From an uncultured Alistipes sp. (GTDB taxonomy: Bacteria > Bacteroidota > Bacteroidia > Bacteroidales > Rikenellaceae), in NCBI GenBank assembly GCA_910586375.1, contig CAJUIE010000043.1, positions 1-12,061 on the forward strand: DNA of 12,061 nucleotides. Reading direction: 5' to 3'. Positions 5,681 to 12,061 of this stretch are shown in pieces; the first letter of the stretch is position 1, and the number at the start of each line of letters is the position of its first letter. The notes beneath the pieces are model-generated. The model ran no database searches. It worked only from the letters and a program-made list of their open reading frames with translations, and was not told where the DNA came from. Made by a program: the position numbers and the translations under genes.

Positions 5681-6442
5681 ATGTTACAACCGCTCATTTT
5701 CCTGCTTCAGACAGGTTATTACGCCGAAACCCACGCCGCCCGTTACGACGCTGCAACAATGGGTATGTTCGCCCTGATTCTCCTTATAGGCGTGGTGGGA
5801 TACATTGTCCAGGCACGCCTGCAATCGGTCTTCAAGAAGTATTCGAAAGTAGAGTTTCCCGGCGGGCTTACGGGCGCCGAAGTCGCCGAAAAGATGTTGC
5901 GTGACAACCGCATCCACAACGTCAAGGTGACCCATGTCAAGGGGCATCTGACCGACCATTTCAACCCCCAGACCATGACCGTCAACCTCAGCGATGCGGT
6001 GTACTCATCGCGGAGCGTCGCCGCAGCGGCCGTCGCGGCCCACGAATGCGGTCACGCCGTGCAACATGCGCGCGACTATGCGCCGCTGCGCCTGCGTTCG
6101 CAACTGGTTCCCGTCGTGCAATTCGCCTCATCGGCCGCCACGTGGATCATCATCCTCGGACTGGTGATCCTCGCCTCCACGCAGAATGAAATCCTCTGCT
6201 GGATCGGCGTGGGTATGATCGCCATGTCGGCGCTCTTCTCTCTGGTAACCCTGCCCGTGGAGTATAACGCCTCAGCGAGAGCCCTCGAATGGCTCCAGAC
6301 CAGCCACACCATGCAGGGAGCCCAGCTCGCCCAGGCCCGGGAGGCCCTCGCATGGGCAGCCCGCACCTATCTGGTCGCTGCCCTGAGCGCCATCGCTTCA
6401 GTTCTCTATTACGTCTTCCTGATCCTCGGACGGCGCGACTAA
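5681..6442 (+). CDS. Membrane zinc metallopeptidase, YugP-like (Zn_peptidase_2)
   Basis: A 253-residue integral-membrane zinc metallopeptidase of the YugP type. The zinc motif HECGH is at 121-125, within VAAHECGHAVQHA, and Glu194 in LPVEYNAS is the likely third ligand. Other family marks are the early helix (28-46), KKYSKVEFPGGLTGAEVAEKML (52-73), HLTDHFNPQTMTVNLSDAVY (89-108), and three C-terminal hydrophobic segments (about 146-166, 171-190, 229-249) ending in GRRD. Physiological substrates of this family are poorly known. The ATG at 5681 is used here; ATGs at 5759 and 5765 would give the 225-227 residues usual in the family, so the first 26-28 residues may be untranslated. A GTG at 5615 is in frame but unlikely. 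Its stop overlaps the next ATG by one base (TAATG). Confidence 0.88.
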   Translation: MLQPLIFLLQTGYYAETHAARYDAATMGMFALILLIGVVGYIVQARLQSVFKKYSKVEFPGGLTGAEVAEKMLRDNRIHNVKVTHVKGHLTDHFNPQTMTVNLSDAVYSSRSVAAAAVAAHECGHAVQHARDYAPLRLRSQLVPVVQFASSAATWIIILGLVILASTQNEILCWIGVGMIAMSALFSLVTLPVEYNASARALEWLQTSHTMQGAQLAQAREALAWAARTYLVAALSAIASVLYYVFLILGRRD

Positions 6443-8064
6443 TGAACTCCGCACCCGAAAAGGATTACTCCCGCACCACCTGGTCGGCCGCGGCGGCACT
6501 CGTCGTCGTGCTCATCGTCGTAAGCTTCATCCCGCCCCGTACCATCGGCGGCATAAAGCTGCGCCGCGCCAACATCCTCTCCGACCTTGTTTCGTTCGAC
6601 GACTTCCAGGCCGAAGAGTTCGTGCTGCCCGAGTGGGAGGAGGAGGATTTTTTTGTCAACCTGCCCCTCCACACGATAGAGACCGGCCCTGCCACGGAGT
6701 CTGCACCCCAAGTGCAAACGCTCTTCGAATGGCACGTGAAGAACAACCAGGCAGAAACACTCCCTGACGACGAAGAGCGGATGCCGACGCTGCCCGATAC
6801 CTTCCGGCCCAGTGGCCCCATCATCCCCATCGAGCCGTTCGACTCGCTGCGTGACGACTGCTTCGCTGCGTTCTGCGCCAAGTTGCTCGCAGCCCGCCAG
6901 CCCGTGCGGATCGCCGTACTGGGCGATTCATTCATCGAGGGCGACATCCTGACGGCCGACCTGCGCGAACGATTACAGGAACGCTATGGCGGCGGCGGTA
7001 CGGGCTTCGCACCCATGGCCTCACCGCTCACCGGCTTCCGCCGCACGGTCAAAACCCAGTCAAAAGGGTGGTCCACCTACAACATCATGCAACGCAAGGC
7101 TGCCCCTGAAGCTCTGCGCAGCAATTTCTTCATCTCGGGATGGGTCTGCCACCCCACGCCCGACGCCTCAACACGATGGGAGACTACCGATTACCGCCGC
7201 TGGCTCGACCGCTGCACAGCAGGCCGTATCTTCTTTCTCTCACCCCGCGACAGTCGCATTGAGGTAACGCTCAACGACACGCTCCACCGCCAGTTCAGTG
7301 TCTACGGAGCCCCCGTCGTGCGGCAAATCGCCGTTAAGGCACCGCGCATCGGCTCGCTCTCGTTCCGCGTCATACGGGGCACGGACAACTTCATCGGCTA
7401 CGGCGCCGTGCTGGAAGCCGACGGCGTAAGTGTCGACAACTATTCAGTACGCAGCAACAACGGACAGGCGATGTTCTGGACCAATGCCTCGATCAACGCC
7501 CAGATCGACGAAGCCCTCGATTACGACCTGGTGATCCTTCAATACGGACTCAATATCATGCAGCGGGGTGTGACCGATTACACCCGTTATTCCGAACAGC
7601 TGGAGCGTATGGTGGCTTTCGCCCGCCAATGCTTCCCCGGTGCCGCCATACTCGTTTTAGGCGTCAGCGACCGGTCTGTACGTACCGACGCAGGCCTTGA
7701 ATCAATGGACGCCGTACCTTACCTGTTGGGCTACCAGCGGCAGGCAGCCTGCAATGCAGCAGCGGCCTTCTGGCCCACCTCCGATGCCATGCGCTCGCGG
7801 GGTGGCATGAAACGCTTCGTGCAGCAGGGCTGGGCCGGCAAAGACTTCACCCACATCAACTACGCCGGAGGCCGACAGATCGCTGCGGCCCTCGTCGACG
7901 CTATCGAGGAGCAGATTGAACTCGAACGCGCGCGGCAGGCTGCCGCCGAAGCCCGCCGTCGTCAGCGGCAACCAGTCCTCCAGGAGTCACAGACCTCGCG
8001 CCTCGACCGCCGCCTGCGATCGTCGCAACGCAACATTCAACCGACCGACCTCTCCGCCCGATGA
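6442..8064 (+). CDS. Membrane-anchored SGNH/GDSL-type protein, probable O-acetyltransferase partner of the MBOAT
   Basis: A 540-residue protein with an N-terminal membrane anchor (about 14-30), so the bulk is probably periplasmic. An acidic, proline-containing linker (50-130) follows. The SGNH fold begins at VRIAVLGDSFIEGD, with nucleophile Ser163. The oxyanion Asn is Asn371 in LQYGLN, and the catalytic pair is Asp468 and His471 in KDFTHINYAGG. A beta-rich segment of about 140 residues (200-340) interrupts the catalytic fold between the GDS block and the later blocks. The C-terminal 50 residues form an Arg/Ala/Gln-rich, probably helical basic tail. Overlapping the MBOAT gene by 4 bases (ATGA), it fits the PatA/PatB or AlgI/AlgJ-X arrangement, in which the SGNH partner transfers acetyl to an extracytoplasmic glycan. 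An esterase role is the alternative. The ATG at 6442 overlaps the preceding stop; an upstream extension would run inside that gene. Confidence 0.85.
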   Translation: MNSAPEKDYSRTTWSAAAALVVVLIVVSFIPPRTIGGIKLRRANILSDLVSFDDFQAEEFVLPEWEEEDFFVNLPLHTIETGPATESAPQVQTLFEWHVKNNQAETLPDDEERMPTLPDTFRPSGPIIPIEPFDSLRDDCFAAFCAKLLAARQPVRIAVLGDSFIEGDILTADLRERLQERYGGGGTGFAPMASPLTGFRRTVKTQSKGWSTYNIMQRKAAPEALRSNFFISGWVCHPTPDASTRWETTDYRRWLDRCTAGRIFFLSPRDSRIEVTLNDTLHRQFSVYGAPVVRQIAVKAPRIGSLSFRVIRGTDNFIGYGAVLEADGVSVDNYSVRSNNGQAMFWTNASINAQIDEALDYDLVILQYGLNIMQRGVTDYTRYSEQLERMVAFARQCFPGAAILVLGVSDRSVRTDAGLESMDAVPYLLGYQRQAACNAAAAFWPTSDAMRSRGGMKRFVQQGWAGKDFTHINYAGGRQIAAALVDAIEEQIELERARQAAAEARRRQRQPVLQESQTSRLDRRLRSSQRNIQPTDLSAR

Positions 8065-9566
8065 CCCTGCCCGTACCGGAAGAGCTGCTGTCCCGTCTCC
8101 AAGCCCTGGTTGCTTACGACGCCGCCTCGCCGCTGATCTTCAGCAGCGGGCTTTTTCTCTTTCTCTTCGTGGCATTCCTGACGCTCTACGGGCTCTTTCG
8201 TCGCGCACCGCACGCACGCACGCTCTACGTCATCCTTTTCTCGCTCTACTTCTACTACAAATCAAGCGGCCTCTACTTCCTGCTGCTTATCTTTGCCGCT
8301 ACGAGTGACTTCCTGATCGCGCGGGGGATTTTCTACACCTGGAAACGCAGCACCAAGCGGTGGCTCGTAGCCCTGAGTGTGGCGGTCAATCTGGGCATGT
8401 TGGGTTACTTCAAGTATACGAACTTTCTGGTCGAAATCGCCAATGGACTTTTCGGCCAGGGATTCCTGCAATTCCAGAACATCTTTCTGCCCGTCGGCAT
8501 TTCGTTTTTCGTCTTCCAGTCGATGAGCTATACCATAGACATTTACCGCGGGCAGCTACGCCCCCTTGACCGCTGGCTCGACTACCTCTTTTATCTGTCG
8601 TTCTTTCCCCAGTTAGTCGCCGGGCCCATCGTCCGGGCCCGCGACTTCATCCCCCAAATCCGGCAAAATTCCATCGTCATCACTCGCGAAATGTTCGGCA
8701 CAGGGCTCTTTCTGATTCTCACGGGACTCTTCAAGAAAGCCGTCATCTCCGACTTCATATCGCTGAATTTCGTTGACCGCATCTTCGACGAGCCTCTGCT
8801 TTACACCGGCTTCGAATGCCTCCTGGGCATCTACGGCTACGCCCTGCAAATTTACTGCGACTTTTCGGGCTACTCCGACATGGCCATCGGCATCGCTCTT
8901 TTGCTGGGTTTCCGCTTCCCCAAAAACTTCGATGCCCCTTATAAATCGGCGACAATCACCGAATTTTGGCGCCGGTGGCATATCTCGCTCTCGTCGTGGC
9001 TGCGCGACTACCTATATATCCCGCTCGGCGGCAACCGCAAGAGCGGCATACGCACCGCCGCCAACTTGTTCCTGACAATGCTTCTGGGTGGATTGTGGCA
9101 CGGCGCCGCACTGCGTTTCCTGCTCTGGGGCGCACTCCACGGCACGGCCCTCATCCTCCACAAGGCATGGATGGCCCTCATTCCCACAGCCAAAGCCAGG
9201 GGGGCCGAGATGAAACCCGGCTGGCGTATCCTGGGTATCCTGATGACCTTCAACCTCGTATGCTTCGGCTGGCTGATGTTCCGTGCCGAATCGATGCAGA
9301 CCGTCCGGCTCATGCTGCACCAGATTTTCCACAGCTTCCACGCCGAGCTGATCCCTCAGGTTCTCGCAGGCTATACGAGCGTCCTGCTGCTCATTGCCGC
9401 AGGGTACCTGCTGCACCTGCTCCCGGGCAAGGCAGACTTTCGGGCCCGCCACATGGTCATCCGCACGCCGCTTCCAGTCCAGGTGCTCATGCTCGCCACA
9501 CTGATCTGGTGCGTCATGCAGCTCAAATCGAGCGACATACAGCCCTTTATCTATTTCCAGTTTTGA
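8061..9566 (+). CDS. MBOAT family membrane O-acyltransferase (AlgI/DltB/PatA-like)
   Basis: A 501-residue polytopic membrane protein of the MBOAT family. Diagnostic stretches are LPVGISFFVFQSMSYTID (143-160), FFPQLVAGPIVRARDFIPQI (181-200), YCDFSGYSDMAIG (265-277), ITEFWRRWHISLSSWLRDYL (299-318), YIPLGGNR (319-326), and the catalytic-type His347 in GGLWHGAALRFLLWGALHG. His307 in RRWH is also conserved in the alginate-type branch. Length and motif order match AlgI-like proteins. These take acyl groups, usually acetyl, from a cytoplasmic donor and pass them across the membrane to an extracytoplasmic acceptor or partner transferase. The preceding SGNH gene, overlapping by 4 bases, is the obvious partner. 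The acceptor glycan is unknown because no polysaccharide synthesis genes are in view. Confidence 0.95.
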   Translation: MTLPVPEELLSRLQALVAYDAASPLIFSSGLFLFLFVAFLTLYGLFRRAPHARTLYVILFSLYFYYKSSGLYFLLLIFAATSDFLIARGIFYTWKRSTKRWLVALSVAVNLGMLGYFKYTNFLVEIANGLFGQGFLQFQNIFLPVGISFFVFQSMSYTIDIYRGQLRPLDRWLDYLFYLSFFPQLVAGPIVRARDFIPQIRQNSIVITREMFGTGLFLILTGLFKKAVISDFISLNFVDRIFDEPLLYTGFECLLGIYGYALQIYCDFSGYSDMAIGIALLLGFRFPKNFDAPYKSATITEFWRRWHISLSSWLRDYLYIPLGGNRKSGIRTAANLFLTMLLGGLWHGAALRFLLWGALHGTALILHKAWMALIPTAKARGAEMKPGWRILGILMTFNLVCFGWLMFRAESMQTVRLMLHQIFHSFHAELIPQVLAGYTSVLLLIAAGYLLHLLPGKADFRARHMVIRTPLPVQVLMLATLIWCVMQLKSSDIQPFIYFQF

Positions 9567-9568
9567 AA

Positions 9569-10243
9569 ATGTACTCTTTCGACCACGACCTTTTTCTGGC
9601 GCTCAACTTCGATGGGGGGCCAGTACTCGACCGCATCATGCTCGCCATATCGGGCACGACCGTATGGCTGCCGCTCTACGCCCTGATCCTGTGGCTCGTA
9701 GGACGCCGTTGCGGCTGGCGCTGTCTGCTTGTATTCCTGGTGTTGATGCTCGCAGCGCTCGGCCTCTCCGACATGGTGGCGGGCATCTTCAAGCACAACG
9801 GCCTTCTGGGCGACCTGCTGCCGGGCTTCCAGCCGCGCTGGCGCCCGATGTTCACACCCGAACTGGAGGGGCTGGCCATTGCGCCCGACTCGCTCGTCGC
9901 GATCCGCCAGACCGCACTACCGGGCGACTGGGCCGTACATGTCCCCATCGAAGCCGTAAGCGGACACTACGGCACGGTTTCGGCTCACGCTGCAACGGTC
10001 GTAGCTCTGGCCACACTCTCGATCGCCGTCATTCGTCGCCGGTGGTTCGCATGGTTGATGCTCTGCTGCACGCTGCTGATCTGCTATTCGCGCATCTACC
10101 TGGCCAAACACTTCCCGCTGGACCTGGCGTGGGGTTCACTCGTAGGTCTGTTGCTGGGGTGGGGAGCCTACCTGCTTTTCGACCGACTCACCCGCCTCTT
10201 TTCGCTTAAAAACCCCAGTCGGCCGGGTCGAACCGCTCTTTGA
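9569..10243 (+). CDS. PAP2-family membrane phosphatase
   Basis: A 224-residue membrane protein of the type 2 phosphatidic acid phosphatase family. The C3 motif is complete: Ser174-Arg175, His181 and Asp185 in SRIYLAKHFPLD. The C2 motif reads VSAH (137-140) after GHYGT, as in Bacteroidetes relatives with SSHA rather than the classical PSGH; His140 is the likely acid/base. C1 is unusual: Arg92-Pro93 are present, but the nearest lysine, Lys75, is 16 residues before Arg92 instead of six. Helices lie near 29-46, 50-72, 143-155, 160-174 and 187-205. Relatives dephosphorylate undecaprenyl pyrophosphate, lipid A or phospholipids; the substrate cannot be told here. It starts 2 bases after the MBOAT stop, so it belongs to the same operon. 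Its last 38 bases overlap the convergent endonuclease gene. Confidence 0.87.
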   Translation: MYSFDHDLFLALNFDGGPVLDRIMLAISGTTVWLPLYALILWLVGRRCGWRCLLVFLVLMLAALGLSDMVAGIFKHNGLLGDLLPGFQPRWRPMFTPELEGLAIAPDSLVAIRQTALPGDWAVHVPIEAVSGHYGTVSAHAATVVALATLSIAVIRRRWFAWLMLCCTLLICYSRIYLAKHFPLDLAWGSLVGLLLGWGAYLLFDRLTRLFSLKNPSRPGRTAL

Positions 10244-11348
10244 CCGAAGCCGGCACATCGGGGAAAAACTCGATGCCCGTCTTCTGCTCGATGAACGCGA
10301 CCGGCACGGCGATCTTCTTCAACTCGGCCGTGGCGCTCGTACCCGATACCGAGGGGAAAGCCTCGATCCAGAATCCGATGGCCTGCAATTCGTCGGCCGT
10401 GCAGTCGGCGATACACTTGCCGGTGTTGCCTTTGCGGGTGCGCAATGCCATCTTGAACTGGTGGGTCGGCATCACGCAGATTTTCGACTCGCCGCAGGTC
10501 GTGGGCGAATAATTGTAATTCGACGCGTCGTAATCTTTCCAGTTTTCATGCTCGTAGTAACAGCCGGCGACCAAGAACAACGTGTCGGCCACGATGTTGA
10601 TATTCTGCCGACCGTCATCGGCCGCGAAGTCGGTATTCTTGTAGTCGTTCGTCCCGGAAAAAAGAGACTCTGCATAGCTCCACACCGTGGCGAAATCGGA
10701 AGCCCCGGCACTCGACTGCGGCGCAATGTTGGTCGGATAAAATGTCTGCATATTGAGTTCTGACCCTGCCCCGCCACGCTCCGACGACATACAGAGGTGC
10801 CCTTTCGACCAGTAGCCACCACGCCCCAGAGCCGCCATCGTGGCAGTACCCCAGAACTGGTAACCGTCATAGATACCTTCTCCGTCACCTTCACTCTTGT
10901 AGATTTTCGACTGACATGTTGCATCCAGCACCGGATCGGGCATCCACGGATCGGGGTCGGTGCGTCCCGTACCGCCCTCTCGATAAACAGCATGCAACGG
11001 GTAAGCAACCCACACGGGGTTATGACGCCGCATGTCATAGCAATAGGAGTAGTTGCGCACACTCTTCTTCGACTTCACGCTCTGCGACCAGTGCGTGAAG
11101 AAAGCGAGGTCACCCTTGATGGTTGCCCTGTTGCCCGTCGGTTCTGTCCAGTTGGCGGGGAGCTCCGGAAAACGGTAGGTCTCCCCCGGCAACGGCTCCG
11201 GCTGTGCAGGAGGCCCTGGCAGCGGCACAGAATCCTCATTGCCATCTCCTTCACTGCAAGCCCATAAAAAGAGACCAACGGCTACGACGACCGTCCGCAA
11301 CAATACGTTCCGCTCTGCAGAACCCGATTCGAAAAAATGTTTCATCAT
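10206..11348 (-). CDS. Lipoprotein DNA/RNA non-specific endonuclease (NUC, beta-beta-alpha-Me type)
   Basis: A 380-residue secreted nuclease. The N-terminus has a signal segment (hydrophobic VVVAVGLFLWAC) ending at Cys31, a probable lipidation site, followed by a Pro/Glu-rich linker (about 32-60). The catalytic core appears in WSKGHLCMSSER (180-191), with His184 as the expected general base and Ser in place of the Asp of the canonical DRGH motif. NMQTFYPTNIAPQ (199-211) follows, with Asn207 as the expected metal ligand. The family cleaves DNA and RNA without sequence preference; a surface lipoprotein form would suit nucleotide scavenging. Paired cysteines are likely to form disulfides. The start is ATG 11348 or 11345 (MMK). 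An open frame continues upstream to 11525 but runs antisense into lysS. A promoter-like sequence sits only five bases before this ATG. Confidence 0.88.
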   Translation of the reverse strand: MMKHFFESGSAERNVLLRTVVVAVGLFLWACSEGDGNEDSVPLPGPPAQPEPLPGETYRFPELPANWTEPTGNRATIKGDLAFFTHWSQSVKSKKSVRNYSYCYDMRRHNPVWVAYPLHAVYREGGTGRTDPDPWMPDPVLDATCQSKIYKSEGDGEGIYDGYQFWGTATMAALGRGGYWSKGHLCMSSERGGAGSELNMQTFYPTNIAPQSSAGASDFATVWSYAESLFSGTNDYKNTDFAADDGRQNINIVADTLFLVAGCYYEHENWKDYDASNYNYSPTTCGESKICVMPTHQFKMALRTRKGNTGKCIADCTADELQAIGFWIEAFPSVSGTSATAELKKIAVPVAFIEQKTGIEFFPDVPASVKERFDPADWGF

Positions 11349-11353
11349 GCGGA

Positions 11354-11385
11354 CGAATATAGAAACAAAAAAACGGAATCGCAAA
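11354..11385 (-). promoter_or_regulatory. Promoter of the endonuclease gene
   Basis: On the minus strand TTTG (11385..11382), 20 bases, then TATATTCG (11361..11354), one mismatch from TAnnTTTG. It ends five bases before the ATG at 11348, implying a very short or absent 5' leader. Confidence 0.5.
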
Positions 11386-11388
11386 CTA

Positions 11389-11419
11389 TTCGTTATTATT
11401 CCTTTTTTCACTACTTTTG
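11389..11419 (+). promoter_or_regulatory. Promoter of lysS
   Basis: TACTTTTG (11412-11419) is a full -7 match. TTCG, one mismatch from TTTG, lies 19 bases upstream (11389-11392). The ATG is 36 bases downstream. Its -33 box lies four bases from the -33 box of the divergent endonuclease promoter. Confidence 0.75.
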
Positions 11420-11454
11420 CAGGGATAAACGGACAACATAAAAACGACATACGC

Positions 11455-12061
11455 ATGACCATCGAACTCAGTGAACAGGAACAGCTCCGGCGGCAGTCGC
11501 TCGCGGCTCTGCGCGAGCTGGGCATCGAACCCTACCCCGCCGCCCGCTATGAAGTGACGGCCACGGCACGCGGGATAGCCGACAACTACAACGATGCCGA
11601 CCAGGCCGCTTTCGGCGACATCCGCATCGCGGGCCGCATCATGTCGCGCCGCATCATGGGCAGCGCGTCGTTCTTCGAGTTGCAGGACCACACGGGCCGC
11701 ATCCAGGTCTACATCCGCCGCGACGACATCTGCCCCGAGGGCGATCCGACGCTCTACAACACCGTCTTCAAGAAGCTGCTCGACATCGGCGACTTCGTAG
11801 GTGTCGAGGGCTTCGCCTTCCGCACCAACACGGGCGAACTGTCGGTACACTGCCGCAAGTTCACCGTGCTGTCGAAGTCGGTGCGGCCGCTGCCGGTGGT
11901 CAAGGAGAAGGACGGCAAGACGTTCGACGCCTTCACCGACCCCGAAATCCGCTACCGCCAGCGCTACCTCGACCTGATCGTCAATCCGCAGGTCAAGGAC
12001 ACGTTTGTCAAGCGGGCCAAAATCATGGCCACGATGCGCGACTTCTTCAACGAACGCGGCT
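11455..12061 (+). CDS. lysS: Lysyl-tRNA synthetase, class II, N-terminal part (runs off the right edge)
   Basis: An uninterrupted frame of 202 codons from ATG 11455 to the window edge. Residues about 54-145 are the OB-fold anticodon-binding domain: IAGRIMSRRIMGSASFFELQ, then GRIQVYIRRDDI, FKKLLDIGDFVGVEGFAFRT, NTGELSVHCRKFTVLSKSVR and PLPVVKEKDGKTFDAF. The start of the class II catalytic domain follows: TDPEIRYRQRYLDLIVNPQV contains class II motif 1 context, and TMRDFFNERG closes the visible part. This is diagnostic for bacterial LysS, which charges tRNA-Lys in the cytosol. The remaining catalytic motifs 2 and 3 are beyond the window. The gene has its own promoter and no recognisable Shine-Dalgarno sequence, as usual for Bacteroidetes. 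Confidence 0.97.
   Translation, partial: MTIELSEQEQLRRQSLAALRELGIEPYPAARYEVTATARGIADNYNDADQAAFGDIRIAGRIMSRRIMGSASFFELQDHTGRIQVYIRRDDICPEGDPTLYNTVFKKLLDIGDFVGVEGFAFRTNTGELSVHCRKFTVLSKSVRPLPVVKEKDGKTFDAFTDPEIRYRQRYLDLIVNPQVKDTFVKRAKIMATMRDFFNERG

Noticed and set aside
8966..9568. Upstream extension of the PAP2 frame inside the MBOAT gene
   Set aside because: The extra residues are an out-of-frame reading of the MBOAT gene. The PAP2-like sequence begins at ATG 9569.
11386..11850. Minus-strand open frame over the start of lysS
   Set aside because: It is an antisense shadow. The plus strand encodes an unbroken, clearly recognisable lysyl-tRNA synthetase.
1..12061. Mobile elements, CRISPR arrays, phage or toxin-antitoxin genes
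   Set aside because: No transposase or integrase motifs, regularly spaced repeats or toxin-antitoxin pairs are seen, and the tRNA genes show no attachment-site duplication within the window.

Overview
The window looks like chromosomal DNA from a GC-rich member of the Bacteroidales, most likely Alistipes (Rikenellaceae). The evidence is the repeated Bacteroidetes promoter TTTG-N19/20-TAnnTTTG in front of tRNA and protein genes, the lack of clear Shine-Dalgarno sequences, GC-rich coding DNA between AT-rich spacers, and family members typical of this phylum: a SPOR-domain protein, many lipoproteins, a LolC/E-like permease, and an AOS-family enzyme of the sphingolipid/sulfonolipid type. Genus assignment is inference. 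There are no insertion sequences, phage genes or CRISPR arrays.

Layout. Positions 1-2250 hold three tRNA genes around one metabolic gene. A tRNA-Gly(GCC) is cut by the left edge (minus strand). An alpha-oxoamine synthase at 229-1500 (minus) is a candidate serine palmitoyltransferase or cysteate acyltransferase, with its own promoter and terminator. Two serine tRNAs, CGA (minus) and GGA (plus), are divergent. A 70-residue cysteine-rich lipoprotein follows at 2267-2479 (minus) as a single-gene unit with a near-ideal promoter and a strong terminator.

Positions 2583-5518 form a tightly packed minus-strand operon, transcribed in the order LolC/E-type permease, menaquinone methyltransferase MenG, LEA2-like lipoprotein, SPOR-domain protein. 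The junctions are 4-base overlaps or a 1-base gap. It combines envelope and quinone functions.

Positions 5681-10243 form a divergent plus-strand operon: membrane zinc metallopeptidase (YugP-like), periplasm-facing SGNH protein, MBOAT acyltransferase, PAP2-family lipid phosphatase. The junctions are a 1-base overlap, a 4-base overlap and a 2-base gap. The SGNH plus MBOAT pair is the classical two-component layout for O-acetylating an extracytoplasmic glycan: the MBOAT protein passes acyl groups across the membrane and the SGNH protein transfers them. The PAP2 protein suggests a link to a lipid-carried substrate. This is the most interesting part of the window.

Positions 10206-12061: a lipoprotein DNA/RNA non-specific endonuclease (minus) overlaps the PAP2 gene tail to tail by 38 bases. 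It is divergent from lysS (lysyl-tRNA synthetase, plus, running off the right edge), with promoters packed into 107 bases. No spacer lacking a gene exceeds 300 bases.
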